A DNA stretch of 64,000 bases from Cryptomeria japonica (taxonomy: Eukaryota > Streptophyta > Pinopsida > Cupressales > Cupressaceae), in assembly GCF_030272615.1 (NCBI RefSeq), contig NC_081408.1, positions 309,206,450 to 309,270,449 of the forward strand, written 5' to 3'. The translations under genes and the position numbers were made by a program. This document shows positions 34,294-46,367 of this stretch, in pieces. Positions within the stretch are counted from its first letter, which is position 1. Each line of letters opens with the position of its first letter. The notes beneath the pieces were generated by a model. That model saw only the letters and a program-made list of their open reading frames with translations. It did not search any database and had not been told where the DNA came from.

Positions 34294-34298
<5 letters not shown>
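33312..34298. other. Non-coding stretch with GC cassette and GGGAGA run
   Basis: It holds the GC-rich cassette at 33548-33645 and a short (GGGAGA)n run near 33950-33968. It may be intron of the release-factor gene; no exon was recognised. Confidence 0.4.
33548..33645. repeat. GC-rich cassette, decayed copy
   Basis: GGGGAGCAGAGCCCC, GTGGGGGTCCGAGGGCAGAGCC and GGGGTCTGGTGCAACGCCC are mutated forms of the GGGGGCAGCGCCCCC style. TTATTTAATAAAGG follows soon after, as it does after the copy at 50523-50590. Confidence 0.6.

Positions 34299-34349
<51 letters not shown>
34299..34349. repeat. (TC)n microsatellite
   Basis: An uninterrupted TC run of about 51 bp lies just downstream (in gene sense) of the release-factor exon, in the probable intron. 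Confidence 0.95.
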
Positions 34350-34351
<2 letters not shown>

Positions 34352-34455
34352 GTGCTAGGTTTTATAAATGAATGGAGGTCAAAAAGAACCTTATAAAAGA
34401 TCTGAACTGAAATTTGCAGACTACTTATAAGTAGACAGGATGGACAATTAATTAC

Positions 34456-34614
34456 CTGGTGTTGAGACCGCTCATCTTGAATACTTATCACAATACCTGT
34501 AGGAATGTGAGTCACCCGAACAGCACTGCTTGTTGTATTTACACTTTGGCCACCTGCCCCACCTGATCGAAAAGTATCGATTCTCAAGTCCTCATGGCGC
34601 AATTTTACATCCAC
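34456..34614 (-). CDS. Exon of an RF1-type organellar peptide chain release factor
   Basis: A 159-bp, 53-codon minus-strand exon encodes [19 protein letters not shown], then the GGQ motif ([19 protein letters not shown]), then [13 protein letters not shown] triggers peptidyl-tRNA hydrolysis in class I release factors. [12 protein letters not shown] and DERSQH are typical of bacterial/organellar RF1 rather than RF2. The exon is bounded by AACAG| upstream and CAG|GTAATTAATT downstream, both phase 0. No neighbouring exon (HTSTATVA region or NKAKAL region) was seen nearby, so either introns are very long, as in conifers, or this is a retained fragment. The frame is clean with no lesion. A mitochondrial RF1 is my best guess. 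Confidence 0.8.
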
Positions 34615-36132
34615 CTGTTCATCCAAGAAATCAACAACTGAGCCTTATGTTGACAAATAATTAAATGAATCACAAAGTCCCTGTTCTAAGCGCTTAAAAA
34701 TACCAAAGAATTGTGCAGTACAGAAACCATTATATATAAGATACATCAACTCAAATGCATCTGGAGTTTAAGAAGCTTTTGTTAAGTTTGTAATTATAAG
34801 TATGATTCTCTCATATTCACCAATGCAATAAATAAAGCCATGGTATAAGGCCCAAAGAGGTCTGTGTAACCTGTCCAGGAACCAAATCCCCACTGTGCCA
34901 GTGAAACTTCACTTAGTACACTCCTGCATTTTAACTAGCAATTAACACACTGCAATTCAAGGGTATTAATGAAAATGAGCATTGTCTAATTCTGTCAATG
35001 ACAACATCAGGTAATTTAGTTCACCATTAACCTATATCCACAGGTCATTATATACAAATCAAGGGGCAACTCAAACTCCTGGGTCGTTATATAAAATGAT
35101 GTTAGCTATAATTTTTCAATAGCTTAAACATTGAATCTTCCATTTCCACAATCAACTTTAGCTTTTTGAGTGACAACATATCTTAGCCAGTGGCATAACA
35201 ATCATTTTCATTATTGGTTAAGTCATATTGACACGGTACCACAGGGTGCCTTTGCATCATTATATCATCATTGAAACATTTGATATTTTATTAGGTACAG
35301 AAAAGACTCAATGACACCCAACTCCAAAGTTGTGTCCCATTGATAAGAAATGACCTTGAAAGCTATATTATGGTAGTTGAAAAATAAAAAATTATTAGCA
35401 CTTGAAGTTTGAGCAGTGAACGAAAAATAAAAAAATATTATAATACCTTGAAACAAAAATATCATGACTGCAACACGACAACCAACATGTGAAAATCAGT
35501 ACATGGTTTAGAAGAGTCTATTTAACAAATTCATGATGTCACATAATTGTTGAATAAAATGTAATGTCTCCTTTTTAAATTCCCTAGATTTTTCCCTAAA
35601 ATCCTACAAGGGTGATGAACATTAACTTAATCATAAGATATTTCTAATTTATTGGGGAAATTTCAACCATAGGGAAGCTTGAATAAGGTGACTTGATAGG
35701 GTACCCTAGAGATCCTCTACCTTGGCCCAAGAGCGGATATACCATCCCTCTTGGCCTCATGTGGCCCTTGTCATCCATATGAGGTGGTGTACCTAGTGAG
35801 GTGTCCTATAACCATTCCCCTTCAATGCCATCTTATTCCCCTTCCTATGATTGGACTCCTTGGTATATTGAGCCACCATGATAGAGGGTTTGGGTGCATT
35901 TACAATAGGGTGGCATGAAAGCCCTTCCCTTCTAAGCCCAAGGGCAGTACTTGTTGTACCCCCTTAGCCTCATGGGGCCCTTGATCTACCACCATGAGGT
36001 CACGTACTTAGAACAGGACCTCATCGCTGTTTCCACTCCTTGTAATCCCTTACTACCCATGTCATGGCTGATTGAATCATTTATACAACATATAGAGAAT
36101 TTCATATGATGGTGTGTGTGTGTGTGTGAGTA

Positions 36133-36177
<45 letters not shown>

Positions 36178-37603
36178 AATATATATAATGAACAATCATA
36201 ATCAAGATCCACTATGCTATATATATCACAAGAAAACCCATACCAAATCACCAATATAATATCAACTGCTGTATGCCTGAATTTATTATCAATATCAGAT
36301 TCTGATACCTTCATTACTCCCCTCTCATTCAAATCTCCATAGTAATCTTATATTTTCGCAAAGGGAAAATTAATTTAGAGTCATCTCTTTTCATCAACGA
36401 TCATAACCCAAAGACAGGTTGGGCCCTTTAACTTATGCAATGTTAACATATCTTAACATACTATTACAAAGTCGCATCTCCTCAAGGTTTAATCGTTGTT
36501 TTTAGTTTTAACATAAGTCACTTGTAATTAGATATTTCTTTAATCAAACAAACCATTTCTTTTAATTGCTGTTTAAGGGAGCGTTGTCTTGTCAATATAA
36601 TCACTTCCTTTGTAAATTGCTTGCCCATACTTGTTGTTAATTAAAACTGTAAATTGCTGTGTAATCTTGGGAAAGTCGGCACCTTTATTAATAGTTGTTT
36701 GTCTTCAACATGAAATACTGTCATGATTGCTCTTGTGGCTGCAATCGGGTTTAGGGGCAGGACATAAAATCTGTTCGTCATAATAGAATTATGCATACTC
36801 ATGCTGATTAAAAATAGACATAGAGATTAAAAAAAATGAAAAGGCATAGAAAACAATATGCAAAACATAGAAGAAATATCTCAAGTGATATTGGTTGGTT
36901 AAGACATCATTGTTTGGGACTGGGAGTAATCTTTGTGATTAGTTGGTGATTATGACATCATTTTCAAAGATTTTGGAATGTGCTTGATAAGTTGGAAGTG
37001 ATATTCAAGGCTATGCTCAATTTGGGTGTGTTAAACAAGATGTTAGTGAGATTTTTGGAGCGGTTTGTTTCCTGTTCAGACCTTTAGCAGTGAGTTTCTA
37101 GTGCATTTTCAAACCTGTACCAACATATAAAATTCATCATGATTAAGGTATATAGTTGTTACAAGCTGGGTGGGTTTGTTCATGAATTTGGGCACCATTT
37201 GGTGTATTACAGCAGTTTGGTTTTAAATAAGCAGCAAATCCTCTTATTTGGTGTTCACAATGCTTCAAATATTTTTATTGCTAAGAGATTTCATTTCTAT
37301 ACACTTTATTTTGTAAGCACTGGATGGTAGTACTACCGATGGGTTTAAATTTGTTGTTGCTGATGTACTTACCCCACCGAACAAGTGGTTTCAAAGTATA
37401 TTGTTTTCCCACTATATAAGTGGATGTGCCCCTCACGCTCACCACTAAATAAGTGGAAGACACTTGTCTATTATTTTCAGTATTGTATAAGGGGCTTCTT
37501 CTCTTTGTGGGGGAGGGGAATTCTTTGTACATGGGTACCTAATATGGCCTCACTTGCCGGGACTCATTGTCTTTTACCCACCTAAGTTGCGCTTAAGGGG
37601 AGG
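34615..37603. other. Non-coding stretch right of the release-factor exon
   Basis: It is AT-rich and may be intron. At about 35563-36080 there is repeat-like sequence with an internal duplication (GGCCTCATGTGGCCCTTG near 35753 and AGCCTCATGGGGCCCTTG near 35966, both followed by a GAGGT...GTAC block). Compound microsatellites lie at 36110-36180. No exon was recognised. Confidence 0.4.
36110..36180. repeat. Compound microsatellite (TG)n (AT)n (ATGT)n
   Basis: GTGTGTGT, then ATATATAT, then ATGTATGTATGT runs follow one another with short interruptions. Confidence 0.95.
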
Positions 37604-38048
37604 TGTTAGTGTAGGTTTTTATTTCCTAGTTGGTTATTTATTTTCTTATTCCTAGGTTTTTCCTACACTTTTAATTAAGCCTGCTTAGGATTAATTAAAT
37701 ATTAGTGAATGTGTGCAAGGTGCCGTCATTTTCCATGGAAGTTACACTTGCCTTTTTTTAGGCTATTGTGGTGGTCTTTAACAATTGGTCATATTTGCCA
37801 CCTCTCCCCTATATCATTTCCTATATATACTCACTCCTAGCTAGTCTTTGCATTCCATTCTATTGCATTGTAATTGCATTCTGCAACTTTTTGCTCTTGC
37901 ATTCTCCTAATGCTATTTTGTTTTTGCAGCATTTGCATTTCTCTCTTGGACACTAACTTTGTGTTGTTATTTTGATATTGTATCATTTACATTCACAATT
38001 TTGTTTGCACTAGTTATTCTAGGTTATTCATCTTTTCAAATTCTAACA
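37604..38048 (+). mobile_element. Copia-type 3' LTR
   Basis: It starts TGTTAGTGTAGG directly after a polypurine tract (TTAAGGGGAGG) and ends ATTCTAACA, giving perfect 6-bp inverted termini TGTTAG/CTAACA. It is 445 bp. No coding domain of the parent element was recognised upstream, and the other LTR is not in the window. A second polypurine-like tract (AAGGGGGAGAATGTTAGG) follows near 38070. Confidence 0.55.
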
Positions 38049-38499
38049 TTCTTTTACCATGTTCACAATAAGGGGGAGAATGTTAGGATATATATTGTTA
38101 CTGTGATAGTTACGAGTTGTTTTAACCAAAGAAGCATTAATCGTTTGGGGAATTAATCGGCAAACCAAAAGTATAAGATTTTTTGAAAAAATTAGGAAAA
38201 AATCGAGAAAAAATCAGATCTATATAAAAAGTAAAAAATTTGAACAAAAATAATAAAAAAATTAATTATTTTTTTTGTATCCAGGGGTATTTCCATAGTA
38301 TAGAGATATTATAAGCAAATAAAACTAAGTTGCCAGTTGAGATACGACAATTTTTTTTTCTATTAATGATAATACGACAATGTTTTGGAGGTTGGGTACA
38401 CCGGTACAAAAAACATATAAAAATAATAAATATATACATTTTACAACCTAAAAGCAAGAATTGAAAAAATGTAATTATAATATAATTACTTTATATAAT

Positions 38500-39075
38500 T
38501 TAATAAATTAATAATCTAATAAGAAATAATAAATATAAATCAAAACATTATATATTATATAATATTAGTATATCTTAATTTGAATGAACAATATGATATT
38601 AATAATGACTTATTATACTATAAATATAATCCATTCTGAACATGTATAATAATCATATATTATTAAACATTTATATTTGTAAATTTAAATTATAAAATAT
38701 TAAATATTAAACTATTATATTTATATTAAACATCTATATTTATTATAATTTAAATTATAAATTATAAAATATTAAACTATTAATCTATTAAAATGTATAT
38801 TTAATATTTTAAACATTATAAATTAAATTATGTATATTATTATAATTACAATAATAAATTAAAATTATCTATATAATAAGAATTAATAAAAATAAATTAA
38901 AATATTATGTATTAAATAATATTAACATATGTTAATTTGACAATATAATATTAATAATTAGTTATTATACTATTAATATAATCTATTTGAACATATATAA
39001 TTATCATATATTATTAAACATTTATATTTATTATAATTTACATTATAAACTATAAAACATTAATCTATTACAATG
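38500..39075. repeat. AT-rich segment with a duplication of about 360 bp
   Basis: The block around 38500-38690 recurs in mutated form at about 38865-39070, for example TCATATATTATTAAACATTT in both. Its composition is almost pure A and T. Confidence 0.65.
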
Positions 39076-39289
39076 TATATTAATATTTTAAACATTCATT
39101 AAACATTATAAATTAAATTATTATAATATATAATAATTATATTAATAAATTAAAGAAAAGATGCAAGAAGGGCAGAGGCGGAAAGACTTTTTTAGACAAG
39201 AGGAGGATGGACGGGGAGGCAGAAGGGCAAGTAAAGATAACCACTCTCCTTTGCTCGGGGAAAGAGAATCTCCCCCCCCGTAGAGCAGT

Positions 39290-40315
39290 AAACATTCTAA
39301 CTTGGAATGTTAGGGTGCCCCTAATAAGCAACGCTTGATCAAGCGCAGCATCATGAAATCTTAGGTTGACATAGTGATGTTGCAAGAAACTAAACTATGT
39401 TTAAGCGAGTTATCCAATTTTGGGAGGAAACTCACTAATTGGCAAATGGAGGATGTTGATTCTATTGGGGCTTCTGGGGGTCTAGCTATATTATGGACGA
39501 AAGGCACAATCTCCTACACTAGTAGCGTCAAAATGCAACACTGGATGGTTGGCTCAGTTAGATCCCTCACTCATAAATTGGAATTCACCCTTTTGAATGT
39601 TTATGGGCCAATCCCTATGAATAAAAAGAGATTGGTATGGCAAGAAATCAGTCAATATCTGTGTGGTCAGCCCTCCCAATACTGCATAATCGGGGGGGAT
39701 TTCAACACTATCCTTTATCAATCCGATAAACGTGGGGGAATTAAAACCATACAACAACCTCAAATTGAATTTATAAACTGGGTTTGTGACAATAACTTGC
39801 TGGAAATAAAAACAGAGGAAGGGGGTCACACTTGGAACAACAGAAGACTTGGATTCTGCAACATTGCAGAGACACTAGACAATTTTTTCTTCAAAGGTGA
39901 CGTTTCCACCTTTTCATCTGGAATGAAACCCTCTGTTCTGCCATGGTCTGGATCTAAGCATTACCCAGTATTCCGGGAAATAATGGGAGAAGTTAAAACA
40001 ATTGGCCGCCCCTTTAAGTTTGAATTAATGTGGCTTAAACATGAGGACTTCTTCCCTAACATTTAGAATTGGTGGACGGCTCGGCATTTCTCTAGATCTA
40101 AGATGTATTGCCTAGCATCAAAATTGAAAATGATCAAACATAGATTATTGGATTGGAACAAGGAGATATTTACAGACATTTTCAAGGAAAAAGCCAGAAT
40201 TAAAATGAAATTAGAAGGTGTGAATCAGGAGGTGATGCTCAATGGTATGGTTCAAGAGACTTATATGGCGGAAGACAAACAGTTATCTGAATATGAAAAT
40301 ATCCTAAACTTATAA
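39290..40315 (+). pseudogene. LINE ORF2 endonuclease region
   Basis: A frame starting NILTWNVR loses phase near 39330 and has a TAG, then runs open from 39374 (MMLQETKLCLSEL). The GGDFNTI catalytic block lies near 39697, and SKHYPV replaces the usual SDHYP near 39955, so a catalytic-site residue is altered. The 40103-40315 frame is the spacer between endonuclease and reverse transcriptase. The APE-type domain nicks target DNA to prime reverse transcription; this copy is inactive. Confidence 0.8.
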
Positions 40316-40319
40316 AAAA

Positions 40320-41850
40320 CATTCCTAAACTTATGGACAAGGAGGATAATGAACTGCTGAATGTCAAGTTTATAAAGGCTGAGGTGGAGTTTGCCCTGTC
40401 ACAATTTCATGCTGATAGGGCACCCGAGCCAGACGGTTTCCATGTGGGCTTTATCAGAAATGTTGACACATAATTGGTGATGAGGTAACAGTGGCCCTTG
40501 AATCTGCCCAGAACACAAGGACATTCCTGAAAGAAATAAATAATACATTTATCGCGTTATTGCCCAAAAAGGAAAACCCTTCAAAATGGGATGATTTCGG
40601 ACCCATAGCCTTATACAACATCCTATATAAACTACTAGCCAAAGTTATGGCAAATAGATTAAAAAAACTACTCCCTAATATAATCTCAGAAGAACAAACA
40701 CGATCCATTCGAAATAGATCGATATTGGATGGGATTGTCATAGTCCAAGAAGCTATACACTCCATACAATCCTAGAGGAAGCCCAGCATGTTGATCAAAT
40801 TAGATATCAAGAAGGCCTATGATAAAGTCGATTGGCACTTCTTATGCAGCTTCCTGAGAGCCTTTGGTTTTGACAAACAATGGGTGGGGTGGGTATTCTA
40901 CTGCATCTCAAGCCCCAGATTCTCAATTTTAATCAATGGGAAACCTGAGGGACTCTTTGAGATATCAAGAGGTTTACGGCAGGGCGATCCTCTATCTCCC
41001 TTCCTATTCATAATTATGTCTGAAGCCTTGGGAAGGAGCTTAAAAGCACTTTGTAGGCTAGGGAAACTGGATGGTATTAGAATCACCAACGGGGTGGATC
41101 CCTACATACACCAACAATTCGCAGATGACACAATGCTCTTAGGGAAAGGGGATGTTAAAGAGGCACATGAGCTAAAAAATGTGCTGAATCAATATGGTCA
41201 GGCTTCAAGTGAGATTGTCAACGCTGAAAAATCTGAGATATTCTTCTTCAACACAAAGCCAATTGAGGAGACACGAATTGCTTCGACCCTTGGCATTAGG
41301 ATTGGACACCTTCCCAGCATTTATCTTGGTATGCCTATTGACAATGGAACCAGGACAAGCAAACTTTAGGACCCTCTGACTGAGAAATTGCTAAAAAAGT
41401 TATCTACTTGGAAGGGGTGTTGGTTGTCCAATGCAGGAAGAGTTACACTAATTAAATCAGTCCTAGCTGCCATGCCCATATATCTTCTATCTTGCATCCC
41501 ACTCTCTTCAAGGGAACACATAAGGTCGATTAAGATTATTAGGAATTTTTATTGGCAAGGTTCAGTAGAGAAGAAGAAGATGGCTTCAATTTCTTGGGAT
41601 AAAATTTGTAGAGACAGGCAAGATGGAGGTACGGGGATTAGAAACCTTCTTTGGCAAAAAAGGGCTCTCGGGGCAAAACTGGTTTGGAGGGCCTACATTC
41701 ACTCAGAGGCCAAATGGGCAAAGATCCTTAGACACAAATATGTTATGAGCAATTGTAGAGAATCGTTTTTTAGACTCTCTAACCCCCCTAGAGGGTCTAG
41801 AATATGGAACTTTATGCTAGATTGCAGAAGGCACATAACTCAATACCTGT
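40320..41850 (+). pseudogene. LINE ORF2 reverse transcriptase region
   Basis: Frames 40491-40775, 40788-41369 and 41388-41853 together carry the RT blocks LDIKKAYDKVDW, GLRQGDPLSPFLF and QQFADDTMLL (catalytic FADD). These are followed by IYLGMP, and by SNAGRVTLIKSVL and FYWQGS of the L1 connection domain. Stops and phase changes between the segments show decay. The sequence is interrupted at 41853 by the hAT insertion. Confidence 0.9.
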
Positions 41851-42299
41851 CCTCTAAGTCACCGGGTTCGACCGAATTTGAACCTTGAAGTTCGAAATTC
41901 AGCGAACTTGAAAAACTATGCAAAAAATCGATTAAATTCGAAAAAAAAATTAGGGTTTGTTAAAGTGTTTTTTATTTTTTGGGTTTGCATTTTAGGGTTT
42001 TTTCTTGAATTTTATAAAAGGGCGGCCGCAGGAGTTGCAATCACACCCACGCGAGTTGCTAATGGAGCCCACTCTGCTCGACCGCCACGCAAGTTGCCAA
42101 AGGAGCCTTGTCTGCTCGGCCGCAGGAGTTGCTCGGCCGCCACCAGTCCGCGACACCACTAGCTCGCGTCGCCACCAGTCCGCGACGCCACCTGCAGTCC
42201 GCGACGCCACCAGCTCGCGTCACCACCAATCCGCGACGCCACCGTCAAGCATTGACACGTCCGCGACCAGTCCGCAACCTGCACAGGTAGGCCGCCATT

Positions 42300-42770
42300 T
42301 TTTTTAAGTTTATTATATTTTTTTTTTGTTTATAATGTTAATGTTTAAAAAATTATGATTTTATATTAATAGTTTGTAATATTATATTATATATTTTTAT
42401 ATTTTTTTAATTTTTTTTAGGTTTAATATTTTTATAAACAATTTAATAATGCTTATTATAAATTTTATTATTATTTATTTAATATTTTTTTAGGTTTATT
42501 ATTTATTTATAATGTTTATAATATTGTTTATTAAATGTTTATAAATTTATAATGTTGTTTATTTAATATTTTTTTAGGTTTATTATTATTTAATAATGTT
42601 GTTTATTTAATATTTTTTTAGGTTAATTAATAGTTTATAATTTATAATGTTTATTTTTTATAATGTTGTTTAATATTGTTATTATATAATTTATAAATTT
42701 ATATTAATGGTTTTTTATTATATTGTTTAATATTATATATTTTTATTATATATTTTTAAAAGGTTGAAAT
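42300..42770. repeat. AT-rich leader of the hAT element with TTTATTTAATATTTTTTTAG units
   Basis: TTTATTTAATATTTTTTTAGG recurs in variant form at about 42475, 42555 and 42600. It probably lies in a leader intron ending at AACATGCAG (about 42811), just before the transposase ATG. Confidence 0.6.
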
Positions 42771-42822
42771 AAAAGTAGTGTGTTTTTTAATTTTTCTTTC
42801 CAAACATGCAGATTTTCATTTA

Positions 42823-44811
42823 ATGGCTCCTCCCAAATCAACTTCTGAGGCATGGAAGCATGTGACTCGAAATGGAACTCACATCAAATGTAACATATGT
42901 CAGGCAAATATTATTGGAACTTTAACAAGGCTTAGGGACCACTTCCTTGCTAATACAGGGGGTCCAGGTGGAGGTGTTCAAGCATGCATAGGTGCGACTC
43001 TAGAACTTAAAGCTATTCTAGAGAAAGAGTTGGCTGCTTCAACGGTAGGTAAAATGAAGAAGGCACAAAAGAAATAGAGAATTGAAGGAGATATATCTAG
43101 ATTCACATCTGCCATGTCTTCCTCTTCTGTGCAATCCAAAGCGGCGAGTGTACCAAAACAGAGTGGAACACTGAACAACTTTTGGAAACCAATAGAGAAA
43201 CAACAGGTGGATGATGCAGTTGCTGATTTGTTTTACACAAGTGCTATTCCATTCAATGTTGCGAGAAATCCTCATTTCCGTAATGCAATTCAGAAAATTG
43301 CAGAGTTTGGCAAAGGGTACACACCCCCAGGTTCAGAGGCTATCAGGACAACTCTTTTGCAGAGGTCAAAAGACAGAGTGACTGAAAAATTAGCTAATGT
43401 CAAAGCCACTTGGAAGGAAACAGGTTGCACTATATTGAGTGATGGATGGTCAAATATGTGTCAAAGGCCATTGATTAATGTTTTGGTGTCTTGTCTTGAA
43501 GGTGTTGTGTTTTTGAAAGTCATTGACACCATGAACCACAAAAAAACTTCAGAGTATATTTTTCAAATATTAGAGGAAGCCATTCTTGAAGTAGGGATGG
43601 AAAATGTGGTTCAAGTGGTAACTGATAGTGCAGCAAATTGTGTGGGAGCTGGGAGGCTGATTGTAGAGAAGTACCCACAGATATATTGGAGCCCATGTGC
43701 AGCCCATTGTCTCGATTTGTTGCTTCATGACTTAGCTAAATTCCCATGGGTAAATGAAGCTATTCATAGAGGGAGAGCAATTGCAAATTTCATACGGAAT
43801 CATCGTCTCACATTGAGTATTTATAGGCAACATGCATCAAAGGAATTGTTGAGGCCTTGTGAAACAAGATTTGCTTCATATTATATCACTTTGAAAAGAG
43901 TGGTTGAAGAAAAAGCAGCTTTGAGGTCTGTTATATGTTCCAATCAGTGGGAAAGTTCAGTGCTTTCTAAATGCCCCAAGGGGAAGAACATAGAGCAAAT
44001 CATCCTAAACAGCAATTTCTGGGAAAGTGCAGCAAAAGTCTTGCTTGTATGTGAACCAATTGTTGACGTGCTTCGTATGGTTGATGGTGACACTCCTTGC
44101 CTTGGCATGCTTTACGAAAGCATGGACCGGTGTAAGGAATCTATTCAAAAAGCACTAAATAATGAAGAAGCAGAATATATGCAAATATGGGAGACAGTTG
44201 ATTGCAAATGGAAAATGATGCACACACCTTTACATGCAGCAGCTTGCTTTTTGGAGCCTAAATTGTTTTCTATTGATAGAAGGGGTGATAATGAAATCAT
44301 GGCAAGGCTTTAACAAGCCATTGGTAGGTATGTACCAAATCCAAAAATGGCAGCACTAATCAGAGATCAAAGTTGGCAATACAAGAGAGGAGAAGGGATG
44401 TTTGGAGGGGCAGAAGCCAAATATGACTCGCCACGTATGTCTGGATATAGATGGTGGATCTCTTATGGATCATCAGCTCCTGAATTGCAAGAGTTTGCTA
44501 TTCGAATTTTGAGTCAAGGAGCAAGTTCATCAGCTTCTGAGAGGAACTAGAGTTGCTTTGACCACATCCATTCCAAAAAGAGGAACAAATTGCTGACTGG
44601 AAAGTTGGGAGATCTTGTCTATGTTCGCAGCAATTTGAAATTGCTGATGAACAAATCAGCAAAGAACACTTCTTTACAACAAACTCTTGAAGGCATAGCA
44701 ATGCCAGATGCAGATGAGCCTGACTTTGCAGATGATGAACTGAGTAGTGATACAGATGATGATGATTTGGCATCCCAGCCAAGTGCTCTTGATGACTTAG
44801 AGTTATTTTAA
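42823..44811 (+). pseudogene. hAT transposase (BED finger, DUF659, dimerisation domain) with three stops
   Basis: The ATG at 42823 starts MAPPKSTSEAWKH. A BED zinc finger (CNICQANIIGTLTRLRDH) and a DUF659-type core follow, with TILSDGWSN, VVTDSAANCVGAG and SPCAAHCLDLLL (DDE-type positions). The C-terminal hAT dimerisation region has WWISYGSSAPELQEFAIRIL and SSSASERN then SCFDHIHSK, ending at 44809-44811. All parts are in one phase. They are broken only by TAG near 43075, TAA near 44311 and TAG near 44548 (the last where W is expected after ERN). It catalyses cut-and-paste transposition in its intact form. Confidence 0.92.
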
Positions 44812-45141
44812 AGTTCTAAAGTTTTTTACTGTTATTGTACCTTTTTGACAAAAGAACATCTTTGCAATAGTGAAAGCATATGTTTCCTACGGTTTATATT
44901 TTATAAATGTGTCATCTTTTTGTAATGATTTCAAATCTATTTATCAATGTTAAACTATTTACGCAAATTTATAGATATATTACATATATTTATTAAAAAA
45001 AAAATTTAAAATTACATATGGCGAATTTAATTCGAATTTTATACATTTCGAATTTTTTCCGCATCGAACTTCATTCGAATTTCAAAGCTGTCGAACTTCG
45101 AATTCGAACCTGAATTCGAACCTGGTGACTTAGCCTGTCCT

Positions 45142-46367
45142 GGGATATTCATGATGGCAGGTTTGCCCTATTCTGGGAGGACTCATTGGGGAGGCATCCA
45201 CCAATAGAAAAATTAATGGACACCAGAGGTATCAAAGATCACCTTATCCAACTTTGGGGCAAGTATGTCAGGGATTATGTTGTATTTGACCCTAATCTAA
45301 TCGTTGGAAGGAAATGAAAAGTACTGAGCAATCACATGGATGATAGCAGAGCTTTGAAACTACAACAAATTTTGAGGAACAGGTTAATCATATTTAGGCA
45401 AGAGTCAGACAAACTTGTATGGTTGAAGGCCAAAGGCAGGCAATACAATTGCAAAGATGGCTTTAAAATAGTATATAATGAAGCAAGGATAGTCAAAGAC
45501 AGCATTCCATTCAGACTCTGCTGGGACAAATATTGCCTTCCTAAGGCTGGGGTCATATTGTCTTCCTATGGCTGGAGTCTTCGCTTGGACTGCCATTCAA
45601 GGAAGGGTTCTGGCAGTAGAACAATTCAGGAAAAGAGGATTTGAAGGTCCCTCAATCTGCCTTCTATGCAAACAAGATAAAGAAACAAACTCACATCTAT
45701 TCATGACTTGCAATTACACCCAAAAATGTTGGAAATGGTTAATGGGGCAATTGGGTTGGTCTAGTGCCCTTCTCCCCAATCTGATCAGAAAACAAATCAT
45801 CAAAACTATGATAAAGTCTTCACGGATTGGGACAATCTGATCAGAAAACAGTGGTGAGGGATCAAGATTCCCCCTTTCTCAGGTAGAGATGACATTGATA
45901 AAAGGGCATTAAGATTGGCATGCAAATGGATACCTCCAAAATATGGTTGGCATAAATTGAATTTTGATGGGGCTTCTCATGGGAATCCAGGCAAGGCTGG
46001 TGTTGGATGCATTATTCATGAGGATAATGGGGTATGGATTGGATCCAAAACAATTCACTTAGGCCACTGCACCAACAATATGGTTGAGCTCTTTGGATTA
46101 ATCAAAGGTTTGAATCTATGCATAATACTCAAAATTAACAGTTTAGAAGTGGAAGGGGACTCTGCAATCATAATTAATGCCCTGAGATCTAATCATATGC
46201 CAAACTGGGAGTTGAGATGCTTGTTGGACAGAGCTTTATCTTTGTTAACAAATTTCAACGATTATAATGTGAATCATATATATAGGGAGGCTAACACTAT
46301 GGCAGACTAACTGGCAAACGATGGTGCGGATGGGGCAAATAGGGCCTTATTCAATCAGTCTCTTTGA
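45142..46367 (+). pseudogene. LINE ORF2 C-terminal part: zf-RVT and RNase H
   Basis: The first frame (to about 45590) ends in a phase change. The next contains RVLAVEQFRKRGFEGPSICL and CKQDKETNSHLFMTCNYTQK, a zf-RVT zinc-binding motif. From 45915 an RNase H of plant LINE type has FDGASHGNPG, MVELFGL, VEGDSAI and a final NTMAD with a stop directly after it (46308-46310). Reading continues in frame to TGA at 46365-46367. The key Asp and Glu residues are present. Confidence 0.88.

Larger units (their letters stand above)
41854..45133 (+). mobile_element. hAT transposon, 3.28 kb, nearly intact
   Basis: Flanks 41846-41853 and 45134-45141 are both CCTGTCCT, a perfect 8-bp duplication inside the LINE. 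The TIRs are CTAAGTCACCGGGTTCGA and, reverse complemented, CTAAGTCACCAGGTTCGA. GTTCGAA and TTCGAATT words are dense near both ends, suggesting transposase-binding subterminal repeats. A GC-rich leader (about 42020-42290), an AT-rich stretch (42300-42770) and one transposase frame fill the interior. Confidence 0.95.

Noticed and set aside
35563-36080. LTR or gene in the CCTCATG-rich repeat
   Set aside because: Internal duplication is visible, but no termini, target duplication or coding pattern supports a specific element.
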